Part shown: positions 1-8,758 of the stretch, piece after piece
How positions within the stretch are numbered: the first letter of the stretch is position 1
How the letters are laid out: each line of letters begins with the position of its first letter
NCBI RefSeq assembly: GCF_900302475.1
Contig: NZ_OMOQ01000001.1
Coordinates: 682,001 to 746,000 of the forward strand
Reading direction: 5' to 3'
Source: Defluviimonas aquaemixtae
GTDB lineage: Bacteria > Pseudomonadota > Alphaproteobacteria > Rhodobacterales > Rhodobacteraceae
Length of the DNA: 64,000 nt
Notes under the pieces: model-generated
What the model was told of the DNA's origin: nothing
Databases searched by the model: none
Seen by the model: only the letters and a program-made list of their open reading frames with translations
Translations under genes and position numbers: made by a program

Positions 1-43
1 ACGCATCCCATTCGGAGCGGCGGAGGATCTTGAAGATCAGCAT
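1..43 (-). CDS. DUF952 family protein, N-terminal fragment (cut by window edge)
   Basis: Only the first 14 codons are inside the window. Read on the minus strand from the ATG at 43 they give MLIFKILRRSEWDA, which resembles the N-terminus of DUF952 proteins (small cytosolic proteins of about 110 residues, function unknown, sometimes annotated as glutathione S-transferase-like). A purine-rich stretch (AAGAGA) lies about 6 bases upstream of the ATG. The gene is divergent from the 5'-nucleotidase gene. The identification rests on a short match by eye and needs the flanking sequence. Confidence 0.5.
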   Translation of the reverse strand, partial: MLIFKILRRSEWDA

Positions 44-195
44 TGCGTTCTCTTGCCCGCTCGGGCCATGCCGGTCAATCCCGCGCCGTCCTCGGGTCGA
101 CATGAAATGGCGGCGCCCGGCGCGCCATGGGCTTTGACACATGCCCGCCAAACCCTCAGTCTGGCGGGATAAAGTTCCAACGGGAGATTCCAGCC

Positions 196-1722
196 ATGAT
201 GATCCGTGCACGCCGCATTGCTGCGATGCTTTCGACCGCGGCCGTACTCGGCGCAGGCGCCTTAGCGCCCGCCGGAGCCGAGACCGTGACGCTAACCATT
301 CTCGGCGTGGGAGACACCTACAACTTCGCCGAGGAGGACGGGCGCGGCGGCTTCGCGCGGCTCAACGCCGTCGCGAAGGCAGAGCGCGAGGCCAACCCGA
401 ACACGCTCTACGTCTTTGACGGCGACATGCTGTCGCCCTCGCTGCTCTCGGGCTTCGACAAGGGCCAGAACACGATCGACCTCACGAACCTCGTGCCGTT
501 CGACATCGCCGTGCCAGGCAACCACGAATTCGACTTCGGGCCGGAGAACTTCATCGAGAAGATGAAGGCGTCGAAATATCCCTGGGCGGCAATCAACATC
601 ACCAACGCCGACGGCTCGCCGATCGAGGGGCTGGGCGGCGTGATGGTCAAGGAGGTGGGGGGCCTCAAGGTCGCGCTCATCCCGGTCGCGCAGGACACCT
701 CGCCCGAGGTCTCCTCGACCGGCGATCTGAAGTTCCTGCCGACCGTCGAGACCGCCGTCGCCGCCGCCAGGCAGGCGCGCGACGAGGGCGCCGATCTCGT
801 CGTGGGCGTCGTGCAGACCGATATGTCGAACGACCGCGAGCTGATCCGCAGCCACGCCTTCGACGTCATCATGTCCGGCGACGACCATTCCTACGCCACC
901 GCCTACGATGGCGTGACGGCCTATGTGGAGACCTCGATCGACGGCCAGTTCCTGTCGCCGATCGACCTCATCGTCGAGATCGGCGAGGACGGTGACGGCA
1001 AGCGCACGATCGACTGGGTGCCGAATTTCCGCTTCATCGACACCGCGATGGTGGAGCCCGATCCGGAGAGCCAGAAGCTTGTCGACGAATTCCAGTCGAA
1101 GCTAGACGAGAGCCTGGGCGTCGAGATCGGCGCGACCGAGACGATGCTCGATTCCCGCCGCAACGTGATCCGGGCGGAGGAATCCGCGATGGGTAACCTC
1201 ATCGCCGACGCGCTTCGTGACGCGACGGGGGCGGATGTGGCGATCACCAACGGCGGTGGTATCCGGGGCGATACGACCTACGATCCGGGCACGGTGCTCA
1301 CGCGGCGCGACATCCTGACCGAGTTGCCCTTCGGCAACGTGACAGTGGTGACCGAGCTGCCGGGGTCGCAGATCCTCGCCGCGCTCGAGAATGGGGTGAG
1401 CGAGGTCGAGAACGGGGCGGGGCGCTTCCCGCATGTCTCGGGGATGAGCTACGCCTTCGATCCATCGGCGCCGGCGGGCTCGCGGGTGTCGGAGGTGATG
1501 GTGGGCGCCGCGCCGCTCGATCCCGACGCGGTCTATTCGGTCGCGACCAACGACTACATGCTCGGCGGCGGCGACGGTTATTCGGCTTTTGGCGGCGGCA
1601 AGGTGATCGTCAACGCCGGCAACGGCAACCTGATGGCCAATGACGTGATCGACTACATCGCGAATGCCGGCGGGGTGACCGTGGACGTCGAGGGGCGGAT
1701 CAAGAATCTCGGTGCGAACTGA
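196..1722 (+). CDS. Bifunctional metallophosphatase / 5'-nucleotidase family protein (periplasmic)
   Basis: This is a UshA-like enzyme expected to hydrolyse nucleoside 5'-phosphates or related phosphoesters in the periplasm. The ATG at 196 is preferred over an upstream one at 127: it follows a GGGAG ribosome site and begins a clear signal peptide (MMIRARRIAAML, hydrophobic core, cleavage near AGA-E). The N-terminal metallophosphoesterase domain shows GD..SPS and GNHEFDFG, and the C-terminal 5'-nucleotidase domain shows NLIADALRDATGADVAITNGG, a typical substrate-binding block. The usual D-x-H near the N-terminus is D-T-Y, as I recall for an alphaproteobacterial subgroup. The usual GHDH is GDDH, so one metal ligand may differ. 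The length of 508 residues is normal for the family. No partner gene is adjacent on the same strand. Confidence 0.88.
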   Translation: MMIRARRIAAMLSTAAVLGAGALAPAGAETVTLTILGVGDTYNFAEEDGRGGFARLNAVAKAEREANPNTLYVFDGDMLSPSLLSGFDKGQNTIDLTNLVPFDIAVPGNHEFDFGPENFIEKMKASKYPWAAINITNADGSPIEGLGGVMVKEVGGLKVALIPVAQDTSPEVSSTGDLKFLPTVETAVAAARQARDEGADLVVGVVQTDMSNDRELIRSHAFDVIMSGDDHSYATAYDGVTAYVETSIDGQFLSPIDLIVEIGEDGDGKRTIDWVPNFRFIDTAMVEPDPESQKLVDEFQSKLDESLGVEIGATETMLDSRRNVIRAEESAMGNLIADALRDATGADVAITNGGGIRGDTTYDPGTVLTRRDILTELPFGNVTVVTELPGSQILAALENGVSEVENGAGRFPHVSGMSYAFDPSAPAGSRVSEVMVGAAPLDPDAVYSVATNDYMLGGGDGYSAFGGGKVIVNAGNGNLMANDVIDYIANAGGVTVDVEGRIKNLGAN

Positions 1723-2070
1723 AGCCCTCGGGCCGCGGATTAGCGCCCTGTCGCATTCACGGCGCTGTGCCGCGCGCGCGGACCGACCGAAGCAGGATAG
1801 CGGTTGGCGGGCCGGTCGCTCGGCCCGGCAAGACCCGAGCCAAGAGGGTCCGCCACGCGGAACTCTCGCGCCGCGCCTGAGGGTGCCGCCACCCGCCCGC
1901 GGGCCGTCTGCCGTGAATGGACTTGATTTTCGCGCCTTACGGGTTCATTAAGCTTCCGCGACGTTGCCTCTTTCGACCACTGTCTCCTTAATCGGCCTCA
2001 GTTCCTCGATTGCGACTGACTGCGCCGGGCCGCTGCATCCCGTGGGCGGCACTAAGTAAGGAATATCACG
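1723..2070 (+). other. Intergenic region upstream of the cold-shock gene
   Basis: This 348-bp stretch has no convincing gene. A 79-codon ORF (1712-1951) has arginine/proline-rich composition typical of a frame shadow. Its last part is probably the promoter and long 5' leader of the csp gene, as is usual for cold-shock mRNAs. A weak promoter candidate is TTGATT at 1923-1928 followed after 17 bases by CATTAA at 1946-1951. The csp ribosome site (AAGGAA) lies near 2058. Confidence 0.4.
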
Positions 2071-2277
2071 ATGGCTACGGGCTCCGTGAAATGGTTCAAC
2101 GCTACCAAAGGCTTCGGCTTCATTGCTCCGGACGGTGGGAAAAAGGACGTGTTCGTTCATATCTCGGCTCTTGAGCGTGCCGGAATCAGCGAACTGGCAG
2201 ATGGTCAGAAAGTGACCTTCGATATCGAAGCCGGCCGCGACGGCCGGGAATCGGCGACCAATCTGCAGCTCGCCTGA
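2071..2277 (+). CDS. Cold-shock protein, CspA family
   Basis: This 68-residue single OB-fold protein binds single-stranded RNA or DNA and acts as an RNA chaperone in the cytosol. Both RNA-binding motifs are present: KGFGFI (RNP1-like) at residues 13-18 and VFVHIS (RNP2) at 27-32. The start [14 protein letters not shown] is the standard family N-terminus and the length is standard. It is monocistronic, with a long leader upstream and a strong intrinsic terminator 23 bases downstream. The leader suggests post-transcriptional control but no specific thermosensor fold was worked out. Which Csp paralogue it is cannot be told. Confidence 0.96.
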   Translation: MATGSVKWFNATKGFGFIAPDGGKKDVFVHISALERAGISELADGQKVTFDIEAGRDGRESATNLQLA

Positions 2278-2299
2278 GGCGACTGCGTTCGGAATTCGG

Positions 2300-2330
2300 A
2301 AAAGGGCGGGGCGGTTGCCTCGCCCTTTTT
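2300..2330 (+). terminator. Rho-independent terminator after the cold-shock gene
   Basis: A nine-base stem AAAAGGGCG (2300-2308) pairs perfectly with CGCCCTTTT (2321-2329) and runs directly into a T tract. It sits 23 bases after the csp stop codon. Confidence 0.9.
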
Positions 2331-2424
2331 CATTGCGCCCGGGGCGTCTGCCCCACGTCGGCGAAACGTATGGCATGCGTATGGCATCCGTCCCGACACT
2401 TCGCCGGGCACGCCCGCCTCGCCC

Positions 2425-2673
2425 TCAGTGCAGACGGGCGTGGACCAGGTAGCCCTCGATCGTCTCCTCGCCGAGCGCCTTCAGGGCCTCGAGCCGGTGC
2501 AGCCCCTCGACCAGCACGAAGTTCTCGCCGTCGGCCCGGACACTGATCGGGGTGAGCTGGCCCTCTTCGAGAATGCGTTCCGCAAGTGCTGTCACCTTCA
2601 CCGGGTCGAGCGTCTTCGCGCGCTTGACGGGCACGCGGATGCGGTCGATCGGGAACGTGGTCTTGTTGAGCAT
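2425..2673 (-). CDS. Orphan ParB N-terminal (ParB/Srx superfamily) domain protein
   Basis: This 82-residue protein consists almost only of a ParB-N fold. Residues 8-30 give the I..IRVP...LDPVKV pattern, followed by ILEEGQLTPISVRADGENF and the characteristic GLHRLEALKALGEE (residues about 55-69), which corresponds to the ParB box G.HR..A....G motif. In ParB that motif binds CTP, and in sulfiredoxin it binds ATP. There is no helix-turn-helix or dimerisation domain, so it is not a partition ParB. No parA lies beside it. The role is unknown; small proteins of this kind occur as free domains or in mobile regions. Confidence 0.75.
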   Translation of the reverse strand: MLNKTTFPIDRIRVPVKRAKTLDPVKVTALAERILEEGQLTPISVRADGENFVLVEGLHRLEALKALGEETIEGYLVHARLH

Positions 2674-2961
2674 CGGGCGGGGCTCCGGGAGGGGAGGGGC
2701 GTGGGGGTAGTGTAGCAGGATCGGAGGCGAGGCGGGAGAGACTAAGGGCGTGGCTGCCAGGCCCGTGGCGGGCTGAGCCTATCCGTATGCGAGCGCGCGG
2801 CGAAAGTCGCTCCGGTCCAACGTTCAGGTGCTGCGCCGGCGTCCCTCGGAGATGGAGAAACGCTTGAGGGAATCGCGTATTGCGCGTATCGTTTCCAACA
2901 ATTCGCGTCAATCTGCTGAATTATTTTCTTTCAGAACTTCAACCCTTTAGAGGAGCACGAC

Positions 2962-4422
2962 ATGTCTGCTCATTGGAAAATTATGCCGACTTGCACCATC
3001 ACTTCGGCTCTGACTCCGATCTTCGGAACGAGCGGGAACGACATCCTCGCAGCTACCGCGGAATTCCAGGCGCTGTTCGGGCGCGCGGGCAACGATGTTC
3101 TGTCCACTCAGTTCAACAACACCGCGCTGGATGGCGGGGCCGGGAACGATCAGCTTGACGTGAGCCTGAACCTCATCGAAACCGCGCCGGTTCCCCTGTT
3201 CGAGGTTCATTCCTGCGCCGAAGGCGGGTCGGGCAATGACACGATCACTGTTGACATCACGGCATTCTCCGATTCAGCGCCGATCACAATAAACGCCTTC
3301 GTGGACGGTGGGTCGGGCAACGACGTCATCATTGTGTCAAGCGTATCGGATGCGCTGCTCGACAGCGTGGTCACGAACGTCATTCTGGGCGGCGCTGGCA
3401 ACGATGTGATCGACGCGCTGGCGATCGGTGGGGACTTCTTCGGCAATGAAAGCACGGCAATCAACAAGATCGACGGGGGCTCCGGCAACGACCGGATAAC
3501 CGCCACGGCGGTGGTCTTTTCGAACAGCAGTCTTCTCGCCGCCAACTACCTGAACGGCGGGTCGGGAAACGATTTCCTCTCTGCCAGTACCTCGGTGGAT
3601 TCGAACGTCGCCGCGCCTGAAGGGAAGAACGTGCTCAAGGGCGGCGCCGGGAACGATGAACTCGTCGCGGACCATCAGACCGACGGCGAAAACTTCGTCA
3701 CCACGCTGACCTCGGAACTCTTCGGTGGGACGGGCAACGACACGATGACCGCCACGATGCTCGCGCTCGCCGAGGATATCGCGACCGGGAAGAACATGCT
3801 CGACGGCGGAGCCGGGAACGACGTGATGTCGGCGAACATCGTTGCGGGGACCTGGTTCAATCCGGGCGCCACTGCGTGCAACACGCTCCACGGCGGGGGC
3901 GGCAACGATACGCTGACCGCGTTCGCCGACACCAATTTCTACAACGACATCTTTCGCGGCATGGCGCACAACGTGCTTCACGGAGGGACGGGCAACGATC
4001 AGCTGACCGCGACGATCGCGGCCAACAGCGATGGCAAGAGCGAGCTTTACGGTGGCTCAGGACGGGACACCCTCACCGCAATCGGCGGGGCAGAGAACAT
4101 TCTCGACGGCGGTTCGGGCAACGACACGATCACGGGCAGCAACGGAACGGATTTCGTTCGCGGCGGCACCGGCGACGACTGCCTGACCGGCATGGCCGGA
4201 GCGGATGAATTCATCTTTGCGACGGGCGATGGCAACGACGAGGTGAAGGATTTCGAGGATGGGGCGGATCTCATCCGGATAACCGCGGGGGCGACGAGTT
4301 TCGCCGATGTGGCGATCAGCGCGCAGGGCAGCGACACGCTCATCCAGTTCTCGAACGTCTCGGTTCTGCTGCTGAACATCGACCCGTCCGTGATCGATGC
4401 GAGCGATTTCGTGTTCGGGTAG
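2962..4422 (+). CDS. RTX-repeat calcium-binding protein, probable type I secretion substrate
   Basis: This 486-residue protein carries about 16 glycine/aspartate nonapeptides of the GGxGNDxLx type (residues about 22-409), which bind calcium in parallel beta-roll folds after export. There is no Sec signal peptide. The C-terminus ends in ..DASDFVFG, which fits the uncleaved C-terminal signal of type I secretion substrates. The repeats are mostly single and about 27-30 residues apart rather than packed in tandem. No enzymatic domain is visible, so the protein may be purely structural or adhesive. A GAGGAG ribosome site precedes the ATG. The upstream 80 bases are AT-rich compared with the neighbourhood. 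No ABC exporter or membrane-fusion gene is adjacent. It is convergent with metG, with 26 bases between stops. Confidence 0.85.
   Translation: MSAHWKIMPTCTITSALTPIFGTSGNDILAATAEFQALFGRAGNDVLSTQFNNTALDGGAGNDQLDVSLNLIETAPVPLFEVHSCAEGGSGNDTITVDITAFSDSAPITINAFVDGGSGNDVIIVSSVSDALLDSVVTNVILGGAGNDVIDALAIGGDFFGNESTAINKIDGGSGNDRITATAVVFSNSSLLAANYLNGGSGNDFLSASTSVDSNVAAPEGKNVLKGGAGNDELVADHQTDGENFVTTLTSELFGGTGNDTMTATMLALAEDIATGKNMLDGGAGNDVMSANIVAGTWFNPGATACNTLHGGGGNDTLTAFADTNFYNDIFRGMAHNVLHGGTGNDQLTATIAANSDGKSELYGGSGRDTLTAIGGAENILDGGSGNDTITGSNGTDFVRGGTGDDCLTGMAGADEFIFATGDGNDEVKDFEDGADLIRITAGATSFADVAISAQGSDTLIQFSNVSVLLLNIDPSVIDASDFVFG
3025..4188 (+). repeat. Array of spaced RTX-type codon repeats within the calcium-binding protein gene
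   Basis: About sixteen copies of a roughly 27-base unit encoding G-G-x-G-N-D-x-(L/I/M)-x recur, most at a period of about 80-90 bases (for example near 3223, 3307, 3388, 3472, 3556, 3637 and 3721). The spacers are unrelated in sequence. These are protein-coding repeats, not a CRISPR array. Confidence 0.85.
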
Positions 4423-4448
4423 GTGCCGGAAGCAGGTGAAACCCCGCC

Positions 4449-6167
4449 CTACGCGCGCACTCCCGCGAAGCGCATCTGCCACTCCTCGCGGTCCTCGTCG
4501 GCGATCTTGGCGAAGAGCACCTCGGGCGTCTCGAAGGCGTGGCCTGCCGGCAGCGCGGTCAGCGCCTCGGCGATGGGGCCGGGCCAGGTGCGGTCCTCGG
4601 CCTTCATCGCGTCGAGCATCGTCGCGGCGGCGTCGGGGATGAAGGGCTCCGACAGGATCGCGTAGAGGCGGACGAGGTTGAGGCCGAGGCGGGTGATGGC
4701 GGCGGCGCTCTCGGGGTCCTCCTTGAAGACCGACCACGGAGCGGCGGATTGCAGGTATTCGTTGCCCGCGACCCAGATCGCGCGGAGCTCGGTCGCTGCC
4801 TTGCGGATCTCCATCGCCTCCATATGCGCCTCGTAGGCGCGGGTGCGGGTTTCGAGCTCTTCGATCAGCTCTTGCGCGCGCTCGCCGGTCTCGCCGCCTT
4901 CGGGCAGCGCCTCGCCGAACTTGGAGCGGCAGAACTTGGTGATGCGGCTGACGAAGTTCCCCAAGACGTCGGCGAGGTCCTTGTTGACCGATTGCTGAAA
5001 GTTCTCCCACGTGAACTCGCTATCGGCGTTCTCGGGCGCGTGGGAGAGCAGCCACCAGCGCCAGTAGTCGGCGGGCAGGAGGGCGAGTGCGTCGTCCATG
5101 AAGACGCCCCTCCCTTGGCTCGTGGAGAACTGGCCGCCGTCGTAGTTGAGGTAGTTGAACGACTTGATGTAGTCGACGAGCTTCCAGGGCTCCTCGCTCC
5201 CCATGATCGTCGCGGGGAAGGAGAGCGTGTGGAAGGGCACGTTGTCCTTGCCCATGAACTGGACGTAGCGCACGTCCTCCGCGCCCTTGTCGGTCCGCCA
5301 CCAGCGGTGCCAGGCGGTGTCGGGCAGGTCGTGCGCGTCGGCCCATTCCGCCGTGGCGGCGATATATTCGATGGGCGCGTCGAACCAGACGTAGAAGACC
5401 TTGTCCTCCATGCCGGGCCAGGGCTGGCAGCCGCGCCTGACCGGCACGCCCCATTTGAGGTCGCGGGTGATGCCGCGGTCCTGCAGCCCGTCGCCGTCAT
5501 GGAGCCACTTCTTTGCGATCGAGGTGGTCAGGATCGGCCAGCCGGTCTGGCTGTCGATCCAGGCGTCGATCTTGTCCTTGAGGAGCGATTGGCGGAGGTA
5601 GAGGTGCTTGGTCTCGCGCACCTCGAGATCGGTCGAGCCCGAGATCGCCGAGCGGGGATTGATGAGGTCGGTCGGGTCGAGTTGCTTGGTGCAGTTCTCG
5701 CACTGGTCGCCGCGCGCGCGTTCGTAGCCGCAATTCGGGCAGGTGCCCTCGATGTAGCGGTCGGGGAGGAAGCGGTCGTCGGCCTTCGAGAAGACCTGCT
5801 TTTCGGTCACTTCCTCGATGTAACCGTTCTCGGCGAGCTTGCCCGCGAAATGCTGGGTGAGGCGGCGGTTCCGTTCGGACGAGGAGCGGCCGTAATGGTC
5901 AAACGACAGGCGGAAGCCCTTCGCGAGCTCGGATTGCTCCTTGTGCATCCGGGCGCAGTAGGCCTCGACCGGCTCGCCGGCCTTGGCGGCGGCGAGTTCG
6001 GCCGGGGTGCCGTGTTCGTCGGTGGCGCAGATGAACATCACCTCGTGGCCCCGGGCGCGCACGTAGCGGGCGTAGAGGTCGGCTGGAAGCTGAGAGCCGA
6101 CGAGATTGCCGAGATGCTTGATGCCGTTGATATACGGCAGAGCCGAAGTGATCAGTATCCGGGACAT
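4449..6167 (-). CDS. metG: Methionine--tRNA ligase
   Basis: This class I aminoacyl-tRNA synthetase charges tRNA-Met with methionine in the cytosol. The start at 6167 gives [21 protein letters not shown], where P-Y-I-N-G-x-x-H-L-G-N is the HIGH signature. A zinc knuckle C-x2-C-x9-C-x2-C lies near [17 protein letters not shown], and the catalytic region continues through [21 protein letters not shown]. The KMSKS loop reads [10 protein letters not shown], so the usual second lysine is absent; I believe related alphaproteobacterial MetRS share this. The protein has 572 residues and lacks the C-terminal tRNA-binding EMAP-like domain of the E. coli enzyme. It lies 67 bases downstream of the MFS gene on the same strand. 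Longer upstream in-frame codons are arginine/serine-rich and not coding. Confidence 0.96.
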   Translation of the reverse strand: MSRILITSALPYINGIKHLGNLVGSQLPADLYARYVRARGHEVMFICATDEHGTPAELAAAKAGEPVEAYCARMHKEQSELAKGFRLSFDHYGRSSSERNRRLTQHFAGKLAENGYIEEVTEKQVFSKADDRFLPDRYIEGTCPNCGYERARGDQCENCTKQLDPTDLINPRSAISGSTDLEVRETKHLYLRQSLLKDKIDAWIDSQTGWPILTTSIAKKWLHDGDGLQDRGITRDLKWGVPVRRGCQPWPGMEDKVFYVWFDAPIEYIAATAEWADAHDLPDTAWHRWWRTDKGAEDVRYVQFMGKDNVPFHTLSFPATIMGSEEPWKLVDYIKSFNYLNYDGGQFSTSQGRGVFMDDALALLPADYWRWWLLSHAPENADSEFTWENFQQSVNKDLADVLGNFVSRITKFCRSKFGEALPEGGETGERAQELIEELETRTRAYEAHMEAMEIRKAATELRAIWVAGNEYLQSAAPWSVFKEDPESAAAITRLGLNLVRLYAILSEPFIPDAAATMLDAMKAEDRTWPGPIAEALTALPAGHAFETPEVLFAKIADEDREEWQMRFAGVRA

Positions 6168-6234
6168 TGCCACGCGCCTTTCCGTCCGTGCCGGGCGCCG
6201 ATCTACCGGCTTTGGCCAGAAAGGGCCAGAGGGA

Positions 6235-7458
6235 TCAGTCCGCGTCGCGGCCCCGGCCGAGGAGGCGGCCGACGAGGAACGAGGTGCGCGGCGTGTAGAT
6301 ATAGGCGGTGCGTTCCTCGGGCACGGGGCGGGCGCGCATCCTGAGGAGGCTGAAGGCGAGAAGTGCCACATGGGTGAGCGAGAGGAAAACGAACATCGCC
6401 GACGCACCGAACGCTGCGATGAGCGTGGAGGCGATGAGCGGCGAGGCGATGGCGCCGACGGCGTAGAGGAACATGAGGGCGGCGGAGAGCTCGACCCGTT
6501 CGGAGGCTTCGGCGAAGTCATGCGCATGGGCGGCCGAAACCGAATAGATCGGCATGGTCGCCGCGCCGAAAAAGGCAGCGCCGGCGAAGACGCTGACGGT
6601 GCCGAGTCCAGCGAGCCCGATCGTCAGCGCGCAGGACAGGGTCGCGGCGACCGAAAGGCCGATCAGCACGTGACGGCGATCGAACTTGTCGGCAAGCCAG
6701 CCGAGCGGGATCTGCGCGACCGCGCCGCCGAGCACATAGGCCGCGAGAAAGAGCGCGATCATGTCGGCGGAGAGCCCGACCTCGATCCCGTAGATCGGGC
6801 CGACCATGCGGAAGGCGGCGGCGGTGATGCCGGAGACGACGACGCCCGCCGCCGCGAGCGGCGAGCGCGCCCAGGCCATGGCGGGACGCAGGCGCGGCGC
6901 GTCGGGCATCTCGGGCTGCTCGACGCGGCTGACGGTGATCGGCAGGAGCGCGGCGCAGCACAGGATCGCGAGGAGGTTGTAAGAGAAATAGACCGCCGGG
7001 CTCAGGATGCCGATGACGAGCTGCGCGCCGAGCGAGCCGCCGATATCGACGACGCGGTAGATCCCCATCGCCCGGCCGCGCGTCTCGTTCGTGACCTTGG
7101 CTTGGAGCCAGGCCTCGATGATGGTGTAGCAGCCCGCCACGCACGCCCCGGACCCCATGCGGAGGAAGGCCCAGGCTACGGGATCGACGATCATCATGTG
7201 GGCGATGAGCCCGATCGTTCCAGCCGCGGTGAAGGCCGCGAAGGCGCGCGAATGTCCGACCGCGCCCATGAGGCGCGGCGCCCACCAGCAGCCGATGAAG
7301 AAGCCGAAGAAATGCGCCGAGCCGAGCGTCCCGATCTCGGCCTTCGAGAAGCCAAGCGCGACGCCCGAAAGCGCGTCCAAGGGCGCCACGCCGCCGGTGC
7401 CGAGCTGAAGCAGGATGACCGACAGGAAGAGGGCGGCGAAGGAAATGAGAAGGCGCAT
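6235..7458 (-). CDS. MFS transporter
   Basis: This 407-residue major facilitator superfamily protein has about 12 hydrophobic segments, beginning with [20 protein letters not shown] directly at the chosen start (7458). Features include [22 protein letters not shown] (loop 2-3 with a G...RxGR-like variant), [19 protein letters not shown] and, in the second half, [18 protein letters not shown], a good A-motif (G-x-x-x-D-x-x-x-R-R). The [18 protein letters not shown] region resembles the YcaD/UMF family of MFS proteins. The substrate is unknown. The ORF could start 14 codons further upstream, but those codons lack family character. It sits upstream of metG and may be co-transcribed with it. Confidence 0.85.
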   Translation of the reverse strand: MRLLISFAALFLSVILLQLGTGGVAPLDALSGVALGFSKAEIGTLGSAHFFGFFIGCWWAPRLMGAVGHSRAFAAFTAAGTIGLIAHMMIVDPVAWAFLRMGSGACVAGCYTIIEAWLQAKVTNETRGRAMGIYRVVDIGGSLGAQLVIGILSPAVYFSYNLLAILCCAALLPITVSRVEQPEMPDAPRLRPAMAWARSPLAAAGVVVSGITAAAFRMVGPIYGIEVGLSADMIALFLAAYVLGGAVAQIPLGWLADKFDRRHVLIGLSVAATLSCALTIGLAGLGTVSVFAGAAFFGAATMPIYSVSAAHAHDFAEASERVELSAALMFLYAVGAIASPLIASTLIAAFGASAMFVFLSLTHVALLAFSLLRMRARPVPEERTAYIYTPRTSFLVGRLLGRGRDAD

Positions 7459-7644
7459 GGTCTTGAAGAATTTCTGTGTTCGGCTGCACCATGAGTGCAT
7501 TGCGCATGCAATTACAGCGGAAAATCATGCCAGAGCGCAATAATCGGGCGGTGGCGCGGAGCCGTACCGGCCTGCGATGCGGAGCCTTGCGAATCCGGAG
7601 CACCTGCTTGCAAGGGTCGTCCGGCGGCCCTCGGCCCTTTGCCC

Positions 7645-8691
7645 CTACCGTCGTCCGGTCAGCCGGTCGAGAACATCTGCCGCCGGCCCGGCGGTGCCAT
7701 GTCCGACGCCAGTTCCGGCGAGCATTGGCAGATACTCCGAGAATGCGTCGCCGCGCTCTGCCGCGGCTTCGCGCAGCGGCGCGGTGAGCATCGCCTGGAC
7801 GGGAAAGTCGGGAATTTCCGCGTCGCCGTCCAGGTCGTCGGTGAACGCGGTGCGAAGCGCTCTGGCGGGCCGGCCGGTATAGGCCCTGGTGATGACGGTT
7901 TCGCCACCCTTCAGAACGCGGGATCGATAGGCCCCGGGAATCGCGGTTTCGGCGCAGGCCAGAAACAGCGTGCCGATCTGGACGGCCTGCGCCCCCAGAT
8001 CCATGATCCGGGCGATCTGCCTGGCATCGGACAGCCCGCCGGAGGCGATGACGGGCAAATCGATTGCGCCTACGATCTCGCCCACCAGTGACGGCAGCGG
8101 GATCATGCCGTCGTCGAAGCTGTGGGCGAACGTGGCGCGGTGCCCGCCCGCCTCGAGCCCCTGGGCGACGACGGCGTCCACGCCGGCCGCCGCCAGCTGG
8201 CGGGCTTCGGTGACGCTCGTTGCGGCGCCGATGACGAAGGTTCCCGCTGCCTTCAGGCGTGCGATCGCGGCTGCGCCGGGTATCCCGAACGCGAAGCTGA
8301 AGACCGGGACACGCTCCTCTACCACCACCTCGAGCTGATCGGCGAAGCCGAAGGGCGGCGGCGACGGAGGCGGGATGCCGGCCGGGTCGATGCCGAGCCG
8401 TTCGAAGTGCGGGCGTAGCCGCGCGCGCATCCGCTCGATCCGGGCCGGATCGATCAACGGGGGAGCAACGAGAAGCAGATTGATGCTGAACAGGCGGTCT
8501 GTCGCGCGTCTGGTCTCTTGGATCGCCTGGCGGATTGCATCCGGCGGCATGAGCGCCGCGCCGAGGGAGCCGAGGCTGCCCGCGCGCGACGCGGCGCTGG
8601 CCAGTGCCGGCGTGCCGGCCCCGGCCATCGGCGCCTGGATCACCGGATTGGCGAGCCCAAGCCGCGTCATGAGTTCACTTGGATCCGGCAT
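7645..8691 (-). CDS. Nitronate monooxygenase (2-nitropropane dioxygenase family, FMN TIM barrel)
   Basis: The family oxidises alkyl nitronates or toxic propionate-3-nitronate using FMN and oxygen in the cytosol. The sequence shows PVIQAPMAGAGTPALASAAS near the N-terminus, GSLGSLGAA, then VDAVVAQGLEAGGH (catalytic His region, QG.EAGGH is the family hallmark), PVIASGGLSDARQIARIMDLGAQAVQIGTLFLAC (FMN phosphate binding) and RAYTGRPARALR. The length of 348 residues is normal. The start at 8691 follows a GGTGGAGTGGG ribosome site; 12 further upstream codons are in frame but unlike the family. The gene is 67 bases downstream of the methyltransferase on the same strand. Confidence 0.9.
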   Translation of the reverse strand: MPDPSELMTRLGLANPVIQAPMAGAGTPALASAASRAGSLGSLGAALMPPDAIRQAIQETRRATDRLFSINLLLVAPPLIDPARIERMRARLRPHFERLGIDPAGIPPPSPPPFGFADQLEVVVEERVPVFSFAFGIPGAAAIARLKAAGTFVIGAATSVTEARQLAAAGVDAVVAQGLEAGGHRATFAHSFDDGMIPLPSLVGEIVGAIDLPVIASGGLSDARQIARIMDLGAQAVQIGTLFLACAETAIPGAYRSRVLKGGETVITRAYTGRPARALRTAFTDDLDGDAEIPDFPVQAMLTAPLREAAAERGDAFSEYLPMLAGTGVGHGTAGPAADVLDRLTGRR

Positions 8692-8758
8692 GCCCACTCC
8701 ACCGCTCGGACAGTTGAGTCTCGGCAATCTGCGCCATTCGGGCCGTGCGCCGCGCAGT

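Noticed and set aside
1712..1951. 79-codon ORF after the 5'-nucleotidase
   Set aside because: Arginine/proline-rich composition and no ribosome site; probably non-coding leader region of the csp gene.
3025..4188. CRISPR-like periodic repeats
   Set aside because: The repeats encode RTX nonapeptides in frame, vary at many bases and have unequal spacers; no cas genes nearby.
4539..6344. 601-codon ORF antisense to metG
   Set aside because: It lies entirely opposite a clear MetRS gene and its protein is low-complexity (G, A, R, E, V-rich) with no motif; a GC-rich frame shadow.
6106..7494. 462-codon ORF antisense to the MFS gene
   Set aside because: Extreme R/D/E/G composition with no hydrophobic core or motif; shadow of the MFS frame.
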